64,000 nt of DNA from Candidatus Ribeiella danica (GTDB lineage: Bacteria > Chloroflexota > Chloroflexia > Chloroflexales > Roseiflexaceae): contig JADKFS010000019.1 of the NCBI GenBank assembly GCA_016717335.1, positions 248,001 to 312,000 on the forward strand, written 5' to 3'. The notes under the pieces are model-generated. The model was given only the letters and a program-made list of their open reading frames with translations, made no database searches and was not told where the DNA came from. The position numbers and the translations under genes are program-made. Below, piece by piece: positions 26,143-36,841 of this stretch (the stretch's first letter is position 1; each line of letters starts with the position of its first letter).

Positions 26143-26220
26143 TCGACCCCCGAAGCTTCCCCATAGGAATACAGATGTTTCATTATAGCACGCGAGCGCC
26201 GCGCTGCGCTGCCATACAAC

Positions 26221-26255
26221 GGAATGGGCCGCGAGCATTGCTCGCGGCCCATTCC
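26221..26255. repeat. Perfect 16-bp inverted repeat with ATT loop
   Basis: GGAATGGGCCGCGAGC (26221-26236) and its exact complement (26240-26255) lie between the clpC stop and the radA start. It has no T-tract on the transcribed side. Confidence 0.85.
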
Positions 26256-26272
26256 ATCAACCAGGAGGCAAG

Positions 26273-28810
<2,538 letters not shown>

Positions 28811-28865
28811 AGTTATTCTCCACTAGCTCTAGTTCCTCTCCCCTCGCCCCTCACCACATCCAGCC

Positions 28866-30089
28866 TCAGGCTGCTTCGTCTGAAGCAGATTCTGTGCCGT
28901 GCTCGGCCGCGTCGCTAGGCTGGCGCATGCTCAGCCCCATTCGCTTGCGGGCCGGGTCGATCCGGATGATCCGCGCCTGCACGACATCGCCTTCTTGTAC
29001 GACATCGCGCGGGTGTTGGATGCGCCCGTCGCCCATCTCGGAGACGTGGATGAGGCCCTCGACTCCATCCTCGATCCGCGCGAATGCGCCGAACGAGGCC
29101 AGTTGGGTGATCGTCCCTTCGACAATCTGGCCGAGGTGGTAGCGCTCGCTGACGGTCGACCAGGGCTCGTTTTGCGTGCGCTTGATCGACAGCGCGATGC
29201 GCTTCCGGTCGTTGTCGACGCTCAGCACGTAGACCCTGACCTTGTCGCCTGGCTTCAGCACCTCGCTCGGGTGCTTCACGCGGCTCCACGAGAGCTCGGA
29301 CAGGTGAACCAGCCCGTCGGCGCCGCCGATATCGACAAAGGCGCCGAAGTCCGCGATCGAGGTGACGACACCAGTGCGGATGTCGCCCTCTTTCAGCGTC
29401 GTGAGCAGCTCGTCCTTGCGCCCCTCGCGCACTTCCTGGACGGCCTGACGCTCCGAAAGGATGAGCCGGTTACGATTGCGGTTGATCTCGATGACCTTGA
29501 GCGGCATCGCAGTGCCGACCATCTTGGCCATGTCCGATTGCTTCTGCGTCTCGGGGCCGCGGCTGATGCCGCTGACCTGCGAGGACGGCACGAAGCCCCG
29601 CACGCCGTCGAGGTTGACCAGCAGGCCGCCTTTGTTGTAGTTGATGACCTTGGCCTCGATCACCTCGTTGCTGTCGAAGGACAGCTGGAGCCGCCGCCAG
29701 CTCTTCTCCTGGCGCGCCTTGTCCACCGAGAGGACCGCCCGGCCCTCCTTATCCTCCGACTGGACCACGAAGACGAGTAGTGTGTCACCGGGCTTGAGCG
29801 TGGCCCGATCCTCAGGGGGAAGCGACTGCATCTCTCGCGCGGGGACGACTCCCTCAGCTTTCGAGCCGATGTCGACCAGGATCTCGTCCTTGTCGACCCG
29901 CATGATTGTGCCGTCTACCGTGTCGCCGTACTGGAGGTTGCGATAGTCGTGGGCAGGGTTGAGGAGGAATTGCTCCATCAGCGCACGGTCTTCCGCCTCT
30001 TCGGCGGTCTGACCATTAGGGGTGCCATTGGCCTGGTGTGATGCGGGCTCCATGTGCTCGTCGGCCGTAGCTCGTTCTTGCTCTTCCAT
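28866..30089 (-). CDS. rpsA: Ribosomal protein S1 / S1-domain RNA-binding protein
   Basis: A 407-residue protein with four S1 (OB-fold) domains at about residues 55-125, 145-210, 230-300 and 315-385; the third and fourth have the classic FGAFVDIGGADGLVHLSELSW and FGAFARIEDGVEGLIHVSEM signatures. Acidic tails flank both ends. Four domains is the Gram-positive/Chloroflexota form (E. coli has six). It helps mRNAs bind the ribosome. It heads the rpsA-clpC-radA-PIN/TRAM run and has its own promoter. Confidence 0.9.
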   Translation of the reverse strand: MEEQERATADEHMEPASHQANGTPNGQTAEEAEDRALMEQFLLNPAHDYRNLQYGDTVDGTIMRVDKDEILVDIGSKAEGVVPAREMQSLPPEDRATLKPGDTLLVFVVQSEDKEGRAVLSVDKARQEKSWRRLQLSFDSNEVIEAKVINYNKGGLLVNLDGVRGFVPSSQVSGISRGPETQKQSDMAKMVGTAMPLKVIEINRNRNRLILSERQAVQEVREGRKDELLTTLKEGDIRTGVVTSIADFGAFVDIGGADGLVHLSELSWSRVKHPSEVLKPGDKVRVYVLSVDNDRKRIALSIKRTQNEPWSTVSERYHLGQIVEGTITQLASFGAFARIEDGVEGLIHVSEMGDGRIQHPRDVVQEGDVVQARIIRIDPARKRMGLSMRQPSDAAEHGTESASDEAA

Positions 30090-30142
30090 GCGCCTTCCCT
30101 AATAGACGGGCTGGATGCATCGCTACCCGGTAGCATGGGCTC

Positions 30143-30171
30143 ATTATACGGCGTCCAAAGCCAAAACGCAA
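30143..30171 (-). promoter_or_regulatory. Sigma70-type promoter for rpsA
   Basis: Read on the reverse strand: TTGCGT (30171-30166), a 17-base spacer, and TATAAT (30148-30143), about 55 bases before the rpsA start. Confidence 0.75.
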
Positions 30172-30206
30172 GGGTTCCAGTTTACAATCACGTCATGCTA
30201 AAACAG

Positions 30207-30236
30207 TTGACGGTTGGCAGGCGAATGCCGTACAAT
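30207..30236 (+). promoter_or_regulatory. Sigma70-type promoter for alaS
   Basis: TTGACG (30207-30212), an 18-base spacer and TACAAT (30231-30236). It gives an mRNA leader of about 100 bases before alaS. I see no T-box sequence in that leader. Confidence 0.75.
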
Positions 30237-30344
30237 GCCGCAAGCGTACGCGCCGCCGGCAGCGTTTCTCGGGTCGCTGTGCATGCGACGACAGGGTTCA
30301 CATACCCTTCCGCAGCGGCGACTCATCCCGAAGGAAGTGCATAT

Positions 30345-33134
30345 ATGAAATACATGTCAAGCGCGGAGATCCGCCAGACCTACCTGAACTTCTTCGAGCA
30401 GCGCGGGCATACGGTCGTGCCCAGCTCGTCGCTCATCCCCAGCAACGACCCGACGCTGCTGTTCGTGAACTCCGGCATGGTCCAGTTCAAGGACTCGTTC
30501 CTCGGGCTGGAGCAGCGGCCCTACAAGCGCGCGGTGACCGCTCAGAAGTGCCTGCGCGTCTCGGGCAAGCACAACGATCTCGAGGAGGTCGGCCCGTCGC
30601 CGCGCCACCAGACGCTGTTCGAGATGCTGGGCAACTTTTCGTTCGGCGATTACTTCAAGGCCGAGGCGATCCCGATGGCCTGGGAGCTGCTGACCAAGAC
30701 CTTCGCGCTGCCGGTCGAGCGGCTCTGGTTCACGGTCTTCGCCGGCAACGATCGCATCCCGGCCGACACCGAGGCCGAGCGCTACTGGATCGAGGCCGGC
30801 GCCGACCCGAGCCGGGTGCTGCGCTTCGGCGAGAAGGATAACTTCTGGGTGATGGGCGACACCGGCCCGTGCGGCCCGTGCTCGGAGATCACCGTGTATT
30901 TGGGCGACGACCTGAGCAAGATGAGCGCCGACGGCGTGAACAGCGACGATCCCGAGTACGTCGAGATCTGGAACAACGTGTTCATGCAGTTCGACCGCGT
31001 CACCATGCAGCCGCTGCCGCGCCCGTCGGTCGACACCGGCATGGGACTCGAGCGCATGTCGATGGTGATGCAGGGCGCCAAGTCGAACTACGACACCGAC
31101 GTGTTCCTCCCGATCATCGAGCGCACGATCGCGCTGCTGGGCAGCGACGAAGCGCACTACCGCGCGCATTTCGCGCCCTACCGCGCCGTGGCCGACCACA
31201 GCCGCGCGGTCGCGTTCCTGATCGCTGACGGCGTGCTGCCCGGCAACAACGGCCGCTCCTACGTGCTGCGGCGAATCCTGCGGCGCGCGGCCTACCAGGG
31301 CCGCACGATCGGCTTCGATCGTCCGTTCCTGGCCGAGGTGACCGACACGGTGATCCAGCAGATGGGCCACGCCTACCCCGAGCTGCGCCAGCGCCGTGAC
31401 TTCATCCTGGAGACGACCGACGTCGAGGAGCGCCAGTTCTTGCGCACGCTCTCGGGCGGGATCGTTCGCCTCGGCGCGCTGGTCGAGCGCGTCAAGGCCG
31501 AGCACGGCACGGTGATCCCCGGCGAGGACGCCTTCGCGCTCAAGGATACCTACGGCTTCCCGCTCGACCTGACCGAGAAGATCGCCGCCGAGCAGGGGCT
31601 GACGATCGACGAGGAGGGGTATGGCCACGCGATGGGCGAGCAGCGCCAGCGCAGCCGCGCGGCCGCGCTATTCAAGCGCGGCGCCGAGGCCGACGTGTGG
31701 GCCGAGATGGAGCTGCCGGCGACCGAGTTCACTGGCTACGGCCACTACGCCGGCGCGGGCCGCGCCCTGGCGATCGTGGCCGGCGGCGACTCGGTCAGCG
31801 GCGCGAGCCAGGGCCAGCCGGTGCAGATCGTGCTGGACCGCACGCCCTTCTACGCCGAGAGCGGCGGGCAGGTCGGCGACACCGGCTGGCTGATCGGGCC
31901 CGGCGGGCGCGTGCGCGTCGAGGACACGCAGCGGCCGGTGTCTGGCCTGATCGTTCACTACGGCACGGTCGCGCAGGGGACGATCGATCTCGGCCAGACG
32001 CTTGAGGCGCGGGTGGACGCCGAGCGCCGGCGCGATGTCATGCGCAACCACACGGCGACGCACCTGCTGCACCGCGCGCTCCGCGACGTGCTGGGCGATC
32101 ACGCGGCGCAGGCCGGCTCGCTGGTCGCGCCGGATCGGCTGCGCTTCGACTTTACCCACAACCGCCAGGTCACGCCCGAGCAGCAGCGCGAGATCGAGCG
32201 GCGGATCAACGCCTGGGTGCGCGCCGACACGCCGGTCGAGTGGGAGGTCACCGACTACCAGCGCGCGCTCGACCGCGGCGCCATGGCGCTGTTTGGCGAG
32301 AAGTACGGCGACCGCGTGCGGATGGTCACCGTCGGCTGCACCGATACTGAAGGGTCAGGGGCCAGGGTTCAGGGGCCAGAAGACGCGGATTGGGACATCG
32401 AGTTGGAATTGAAGAGTGAGACGGCGATCGAGGAGCAGTTCCTGATCCCTGATCCCCGATCGCTGGCCCCTAGTATGATGTGCTCGCGCGAGCTGTGCGG
32501 CGGCACGCACGTCGGCCGAACCGGCGAGATCGGCTACTTCCGGATCGTCGGCGAGAGCAGCGTGGCGGGCGGGGTGCGCCGGATCGAGGCGCTGACCGGC
32601 GTCGGCGCGGAGACGTGGGCCGACGCCCAGGCCGCGGCGGTGCGCGAGATCGCCGGCCGGCTCGGCGTGCCGCCGACCCAGGCGCTCGAACGGCTCGACG
32701 CGCTGCTGGGCGAGGCGCGGCAGCGCCAGCACGAGCTCGAGAAGGCCCGCTCCCAGTCGGCGCGCGGCGCGCTCGAGCAGCTGCTCGGCCAGGTGCAGCG
32801 CCAGAACGGCGTGGCCTACCTGGCGGCGCGGGTCGAGGCGCCTGACGCGGCGCGGCTGCGCGAGATGGGCGACTGGCTGCGCGACAAGGTCGGCAGCGGC
32901 GTGGTGGTGCTCGGCGCAGTGATGGGCGACAAGCCGCAGATCCTGGCGGTCGTGACGCCTGACCTGGTCAAGCAGGGCTATCACGCCGGCAACCTGGTCA
33001 AGGCGCTGGCGCAGGCGATGGGCGGCGGCGGCGGCGGCCGGCCCGATATGGCCCAGGCGGGCGGGCGCGACATCGGCAAGCTCGACGAGGCGCTCTCGCA
33101 GGTCGGGCGGCTGGTGAGCGAGCAGGGGCACTAG
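30345..33134 (+). CDS. alaS: Alanyl-tRNA synthetase with an in-frame repeat insertion
   Basis: About 929 residues. ATG 30345 (MKYMSSAEIRQTYLNFF) follows AAGGAAG; ATG 30354 is also possible. The class II core (VNSGMVQFKDSFLG, ARHQTLFEMLGNFSFGDYFK-like), the editing domain (HTATHLLHRALR) and the zinc-binding CGGTH motif are present, and the C-terminal DHHA1-type domain ends with GGGGGGRPDMAQAGG. Residues ~668-711, between VTVGC and CSRELCGGTH, are absent from typical AlaRS and are encoded by a reiterated-word inverted repeat (32349-32474). The frame is kept. The insert lies in the editing domain just before the metal-binding Cys. Confidence 0.94.
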   Translation: MKYMSSAEIRQTYLNFFEQRGHTVVPSSSLIPSNDPTLLFVNSGMVQFKDSFLGLEQRPYKRAVTAQKCLRVSGKHNDLEEVGPSPRHQTLFEMLGNFSFGDYFKAEAIPMAWELLTKTFALPVERLWFTVFAGNDRIPADTEAERYWIEAGADPSRVLRFGEKDNFWVMGDTGPCGPCSEITVYLGDDLSKMSADGVNSDDPEYVEIWNNVFMQFDRVTMQPLPRPSVDTGMGLERMSMVMQGAKSNYDTDVFLPIIERTIALLGSDEAHYRAHFAPYRAVADHSRAVAFLIADGVLPGNNGRSYVLRRILRRAAYQGRTIGFDRPFLAEVTDTVIQQMGHAYPELRQRRDFILETTDVEERQFLRTLSGGIVRLGALVERVKAEHGTVIPGEDAFALKDTYGFPLDLTEKIAAEQGLTIDEEGYGHAMGEQRQRSRAAALFKRGAEADVWAEMELPATEFTGYGHYAGAGRALAIVAGGDSVSGASQGQPVQIVLDRTPFYAESGGQVGDTGWLIGPGGRVRVEDTQRPVSGLIVHYGTVAQGTIDLGQTLEARVDAERRRDVMRNHTATHLLHRALRDVLGDHAAQAGSLVAPDRLRFDFTHNRQVTPEQQREIERRINAWVRADTPVEWEVTDYQRALDRGAMALFGEKYGDRVRMVTVGCTDTEGSGARVQGPEDADWDIELELKSETAIEEQFLIPDPRSLAPSMMCSRELCGGTHVGRTGEIGYFRIVGESSVAGGVRRIEALTGVGAETWADAQAAAVREIAGRLGVPPTQALERLDALLGEARQRQHELEKARSQSARGALEQLLGQVQRQNGVAYLAARVEAPDAARLREMGDWLRDKVGSGVVVLGAVMGDKPQILAVVTPDLVKQGYHAGNLVKALAQAMGGGGGGRPDMAQAGGRDIGKLDEALSQVGRLVSEQGH
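32349..32474. repeat. Reiterated-word inverted repeat inside alaS
   Basis: The left arm (32354-32379) has two copies of GGTTCAGGGGCCAG-like words; the right arm (32443-32474) has CTGATCCCTGATCCCCGAT and CTGGCCCCTAG. About 65 bases lie between them. The whole insert is a multiple of three and has no stop in the alaS frame. Confidence 0.8.
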
Positions 33135-33271
33135 TGCTGTGACCGTCGACGGTCCGCAGGTAGCGCGGATAAAGCATTGCGGCGCGCAAAGCATATCCGC
33201 ACAACCCGCGTAATCTGCGGATCAAGCCGCAGGTACGGTTATAGTGCTAGGAAGCTACGGAGGCAATAGCT

Positions 33272-35317
33272 ATGGCTGCCGACCAATCCGCGCTGGTGCC
33301 GCTCGTGCCCGACGACACGGTCGATACGATCCTGCGGAAAATACACGCCGCACGCGCGTCGAGCGTGGAGCTGCTGGTGCCCGACGATACGGCCGCGCTC
33401 CAGGCGCCCCGCGGCTTCGAGCGGCTGCGCCGTGCCCTGGACGACGAGCGGATCGGTCTGCTGGTGATCAGCTCCGACGATCAGACGCTCGCCGCGGCGC
33501 GCCGCAACGGCATCGAGACTGTCGTCGTGCAGGGCGTGCGAGTGCAGCCGGCCGCCCCTCAGCCCCCGCGGGCGGGCCGCCGCACCGCCCAGACGCAGCC
33601 GACCCCGCTCGACGCGCGCGACGCAGCCTTTCTTGAGGCGCTCGACCAGGTGCCGGTCGGGGAGGGCTACGCCGATCTTCAGGATGACGACGCCGATCTG
33701 TACGCGGCGATCGACGATCTGCCCGATAGCTTCGACAGTCGCGGCGGGTATGCTGCGCGCCCTGGCGCCGCGGCCGATCGCCAGCAGAGCGACGACGACT
33801 TCGCGGCCGAGCTGGATACCTGGTCGGACGCGAGCAGCGCCGACACGCTGGCGGCGCCGGCCGAGCGGCGCTATAGCGCGGCCGACTTCGATCTCGCCGA
33901 CGATGTGGCGCGTCGGCGCACGGGGCGCCGCGCCACGGGCCAGCGCGATCGCGCCGTGCCGCGCTCGACCGGCCAGCGCGACCGCTCGACCAGGCCGCTC
34001 TACGATGAGGATGTCGACGCGCCGCCGGCGCTCCGTAGGCTAGGGCTGCGGCTGCTGCCCGTCGTCGTCGTGCTGCTGATCGCGCTGGCGCTGATCTTCT
34101 GGCTGCTAGCCAGCCGCGTGACCGTCACGGTAACTCCGCCGACCGCCAACGCCGCCGGGCGCTCCTTCACCAATGAGGTGCTGGGGCGGATCGGAAGCGA
34201 CTCGACCGCGACCGAAACCGCCGTGCAGGCCGACCCGGTCGCGGCCGACGCCGAGGCGACCGTGGCCGGCCAGGTGACGAAGGAGACGCAGGCGCCGGTC
34301 GGCATCGCCAAGGGCGAGGTCACGATCGCCAATACGATCGAGAGCGCGGTGCCGCTGCCGAAGGGCGCCGAGTTTATCGGCAAGAACGAGCGGGGCGAGG
34401 AGGTGCGCTTCACGCTCGACAACGACGTGACCATCCCGCCGGCGGTCACGTCGAGCAGCTTGTCCGGCCGCAGCACCACCTACGGCCAGGTGAACGTGCC
34501 GGTCACGGCGCGCTCGCCAGGCGCGGCCTCAAATGTGCCCGAGAATAGCATCAAGCAGATTCTCATCCCCGGGCAGCAGCCGATCGTCAGCGATAGCAGC
34601 AACTTCTTGATCCGCCACGGCCCGATCGGCGGCGGCACCGACCTGCCGCAGCGCATCGTGACCGAGGGCGATGTCCAGGCCGTGCTGCAAGACGCGCTGA
34701 CTCAGCTCTACAACAACGGCATCCAGCAGCTGCGCGGCCAGATCGACGAGTCGAAGCTCGCGATCGACATCTCCACGGTCACGCCCTCCGCCGCCGACCT
34801 GGCGAGCCCCGAGAGCTACCAGATCAGCACGGTCGAGCCGGCGGTCGGCCAGACCGTCGACCCGGCCAACCCGACCTTCAGCGTGACCGTGCGGGCGCAC
34901 TTCAGCGCGCTGGCCACGCCGCTGCGGAAGTCGGTGAGCGAGCAGCTGCAGACAATCGTGCCGAAGTACTTTCAGCAGCGCAGCGACAGCCCGTGCAAGG
35001 CGGGCGAACAGCAGGCGACCAGCGTGAGCAGCTGGCACTGGGATGGCCAGCGGCTGACGATCGACGGCGGAATCAGCTGCATGCCTGCCGGCGGCCTGCC
35101 GGCCGAGACAGTCGACCGCGTGCGATCTGCGCTGGTCGGACAGTCTAGCGACACGGCTGAGGCCGGGCTGCGCACGCTGCAGCAGCAGGGGCTGATCGGC
35201 AGCTACCATCTGCCGGACGGGCGCGCGAGCTTCCCGCGCTTCGGCTGGCTGATCACCGTCGAGGTGGGCCAGCCGCAGCTGGTCGAGCCGGAGCCAACCC
35301 AAAAGGCGACATCGTGA
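33272..35317 (+). CDS. Single-pass membrane protein with baseplate J-like extracellular region
   Basis: A 681-residue protein; ATG 33272 follows GGAGG. Residues 1-95 form an alpha/beta domain (VELLVPDDTAALQAPRGFERL, LLVISSDDQTLAAARRNG). An acidic/Arg-rich linker leads to one membrane helix at ~265-290 (LRLLPVVVVLLIALALIFWLL). The outer part has beta-rich repeats (VTVTPPTANAAGRSF, GEVTIANTIESAVPLPKGAEF, SPGAASNVPENSI) that resemble baseplate-J/gp47-like domains. No phage genes are near. It probably forms one transcription unit with ruvX, whose start overlaps its stop. Function unknown. Confidence 0.75.
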   Translation: MAADQSALVPLVPDDTVDTILRKIHAARASSVELLVPDDTAALQAPRGFERLRRALDDERIGLLVISSDDQTLAAARRNGIETVVVQGVRVQPAAPQPPRAGRRTAQTQPTPLDARDAAFLEALDQVPVGEGYADLQDDDADLYAAIDDLPDSFDSRGGYAARPGAAADRQQSDDDFAAELDTWSDASSADTLAAPAERRYSAADFDLADDVARRRTGRRATGQRDRAVPRSTGQRDRSTRPLYDEDVDAPPALRRLGLRLLPVVVVLLIALALIFWLLASRVTVTVTPPTANAAGRSFTNEVLGRIGSDSTATETAVQADPVAADAEATVAGQVTKETQAPVGIAKGEVTIANTIESAVPLPKGAEFIGKNERGEEVRFTLDNDVTIPPAVTSSSLSGRSTTYGQVNVPVTARSPGAASNVPENSIKQILIPGQQPIVSDSSNFLIRHGPIGGGTDLPQRIVTEGDVQAVLQDALTQLYNNGIQQLRGQIDESKLAIDISTVTPSAADLASPESYQISTVEPAVGQTVDPANPTFSVTVRAHFSALATPLRKSVSEQLQTIVPKYFQQRSDSPCKAGEQQATSVSSWHWDGQRLTIDGGISCMPAGGLPAETVDRVRSALVGQSSDTAEAGLRTLQQQGLIGSYHLPDGRASFPRFGWLITVEVGQPQLVEPEPTQKATS

Positions 35318-35760
35318 TGCGTGAGCCGGGGCGGGTGCTAGCGCTGGATGTGGGCGAGCGGCGGATCGGCGTGGCGCTGAGCGACCCGACGCGCGTGCTG
35401 GCGTCGCCGTTCACGACACTGCGGGCTCAGCCGCGCGCGCGGGTGCTGGGCGAGATCGCGGCGCTGGTGCAGCGGAACGAGGTCGCCGAGGTGGTCGTCG
35501 GGCTGCCGCTGACCCTGAGCGGCGAGATCGGCCCGCAGGCGCTGATCGTCCAGGCGTTCGCGGCCGAGCTGCAGCAGGCGCTGGCGGTGCCGGTGCACCT
35601 GCTCGACGAGCGGCTCACCAGCGTCGCGGCCGAGCGTATGATGATCGACCTGGGCCTGCGACCCGAGCAGCGCAAAGCCCGGATCGACGAGGTGGCCGCC
35701 TCGATCATCCTGCAGGATTTTCTGGACGCGCGGCGCGATCGGAGGGAGGGGCTGAGCTGA
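35317..35760 (+). CDS. ruvX: Putative pre-16S rRNA nuclease / Holliday junction resolvase YqgF
   Basis: A 147-residue protein with an RNase H-like fold: VLALDVGERRIGVALSDP (first Asp), VVVGLPLTLSG, LLDERLTSVAAERMM (Glu) and RIDEVAASIILQDFLD (last Asp). It matures 16S rRNA ends in E. coli; resolvase activity has also been proposed. ATG 35317 overlaps the TGA of the upstream membrane gene. Its last 56 bases overlap the end of the convergent S58 peptidase gene. Confidence 0.93.
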   Translation: MREPGRVLALDVGERRIGVALSDPTRVLASPFTTLRAQPRARVLGEIAALVQRNEVAEVVVGLPLTLSGEIGPQALIVQAFAAELQQALAVPVHLLDERLTSVAAERMMIDLGLRPEQRKARIDEVAASIILQDFLDARRDRREGLS

Positions 35761-36727
35761 GGTCGCGCGCGGCGGGCACTCCGCCCAGCGACGTCGCGGT
35801 CAGCACGGCGCGCTCGATCGCGATCGCCAGCACGTCGGCGGCGACCGTGCCGAGCACCGGCAGCGGCAGGGCGCGCCGCTGCCCGGTCGAGAGCGCGAAG
35901 ACGGCGTCGCCGTCGAAGGGGGTGTGGACCGGCCGGATCGTGCGCGCGAGGCCGTTCTGGGCCATCTGCGCCATCTTCTTGGCCTCGGATTTCGTCAGCC
36001 GCGCGTCGGTCGCGACTACCGCCAGCGTCGTGTTCTGCGGCACCATCTGCATCCCGCCCAGCCCTCTCTGGAAGTCCGGCTGTCGCAGCAGCGCCACCGA
36101 GCCGGCGAAGCCGCCGCTGGCAGGGTCGCGCGTGCCGGCGATGATCTTGCCGGTCGCCTCACGGTAGACGTCGCCCCAGGCGTTGCAGACCACCAGCGCG
36201 CCGACGATCGTGCCATCCGCCAGCGTCTCGCTCCAGGTGCCCACGCCGCTCTTACACGCGCCGGCCGCGCCGAGCAGCTTGCCCACCGCCGCGCCTGCGC
36301 CCACCCCGACGCATCCCTCGGCGACGCTGCTGCCGGCCGCCTGGCAGGCCGCGTAGCCGATCGGCGCATCGGCCCAGCGGTCGCTCCGGCCGATCAGCAG
36401 GTCGAAGATCACGGCTGCGGGAACGATCGGCACCCGCGCGACTCCCGCGTCGAATCCCACCTCATGCTCGCGCAGCCATTCGACGACGCCGGTCGCTGCC
36501 GCCAGGCCGAAGGCGCTCCCGCCGCACAGCGCGATCGCGTGGATCTGCTGCACCATCGCGGTCGGGTCGAGCAGGTCGGTCTCGCGCGTGCCGGGCGCCC
36601 CGCCGCGAATATCCACGCCGGCGACCGCGCCCACGGTCGTGAGCACGACTGTGCAGCCGGTGAGCGCGTCCAGATCGTGCGCGTGGCCCACTAGCACGCC
36701 CTGCACGTCGGTGATCGAGGGCGACAT
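35705..36727 (-). CDS. P1/S58 (DmpA/NylC-like) N-terminal-nucleophile peptidase
   Basis: A 340-residue protein. Family marks: VQGVLVGHAHDLDALTGCTV near the N-terminus, ALCGGSAFGLAAATGVVEWL, GAGAAVGKLLGA and MVPQNTTLAVVATDARLTK, where autocleavage before a Thr/Ser exposes the nucleophile in relatives. These enzymes are aminopeptidases or amide hydrolases acting on beta-peptides or cyclic amides; the substrate here is unknown. It converges on ruvX with overlapping 3' ends. Confidence 0.88.
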   Translation of the reverse strand: MSPSITDVQGVLVGHAHDLDALTGCTVVLTTVGAVAGVDIRGGAPGTRETDLLDPTAMVQQIHAIALCGGSAFGLAAATGVVEWLREHEVGFDAGVARVPIVPAAVIFDLLIGRSDRWADAPIGYAACQAAGSSVAEGCVGVGAGAAVGKLLGAAGACKSGVGTWSETLADGTIVGALVVCNAWGDVYREATGKIIAGTRDPASGGFAGSVALLRQPDFQRGLGGMQMVPQNTTLAVVATDARLTKSEAKKMAQMAQNGLARTIRPVHTPFDGDAVFALSTGQRRALPLPVLGTVAADVLAIAIERAVLTATSLGGVPAARDLSSAPPSDRAARPENPAG

Positions 36728-36778
36728 ATCTCACCTTACTATAGGCTACCGGAAATGGCTCCGGATTTGTCTGACGGA

Positions 36779-36830
36779 GGACCGACGACGGAAGACGAAT
36801 GATCGCCCGTCTTTCGTCGAACCCCAAATC
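36779..36830. repeat. Short reiterated-word hairpin, GACGAC/GTCTTTCGTC type
   Basis: AGGACCGACGACGGAAGACG (36779-36798) faces CGTCTTTCGTCG (36808-36819). It is weaker than the other sites and lies upstream of the S58 gene and just past the 3' end of the DsbA-like gene. Confidence 0.5.
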
Positions 36831-36841
36831 GAAGGCGCCCC

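Noticed and set aside
30237..30344. Possible T-box leader before alaS
   Set aside because: No T-box sequence (TGGNACCGCG-like) and no specifier stem or terminator could be found in the ~100-base leader.
33272..35317. Prophage remnant suggested by the baseplate J-like region
   Set aside because: No other phage structural, integrase or lysis genes are near, and base composition matches the flanking genes.
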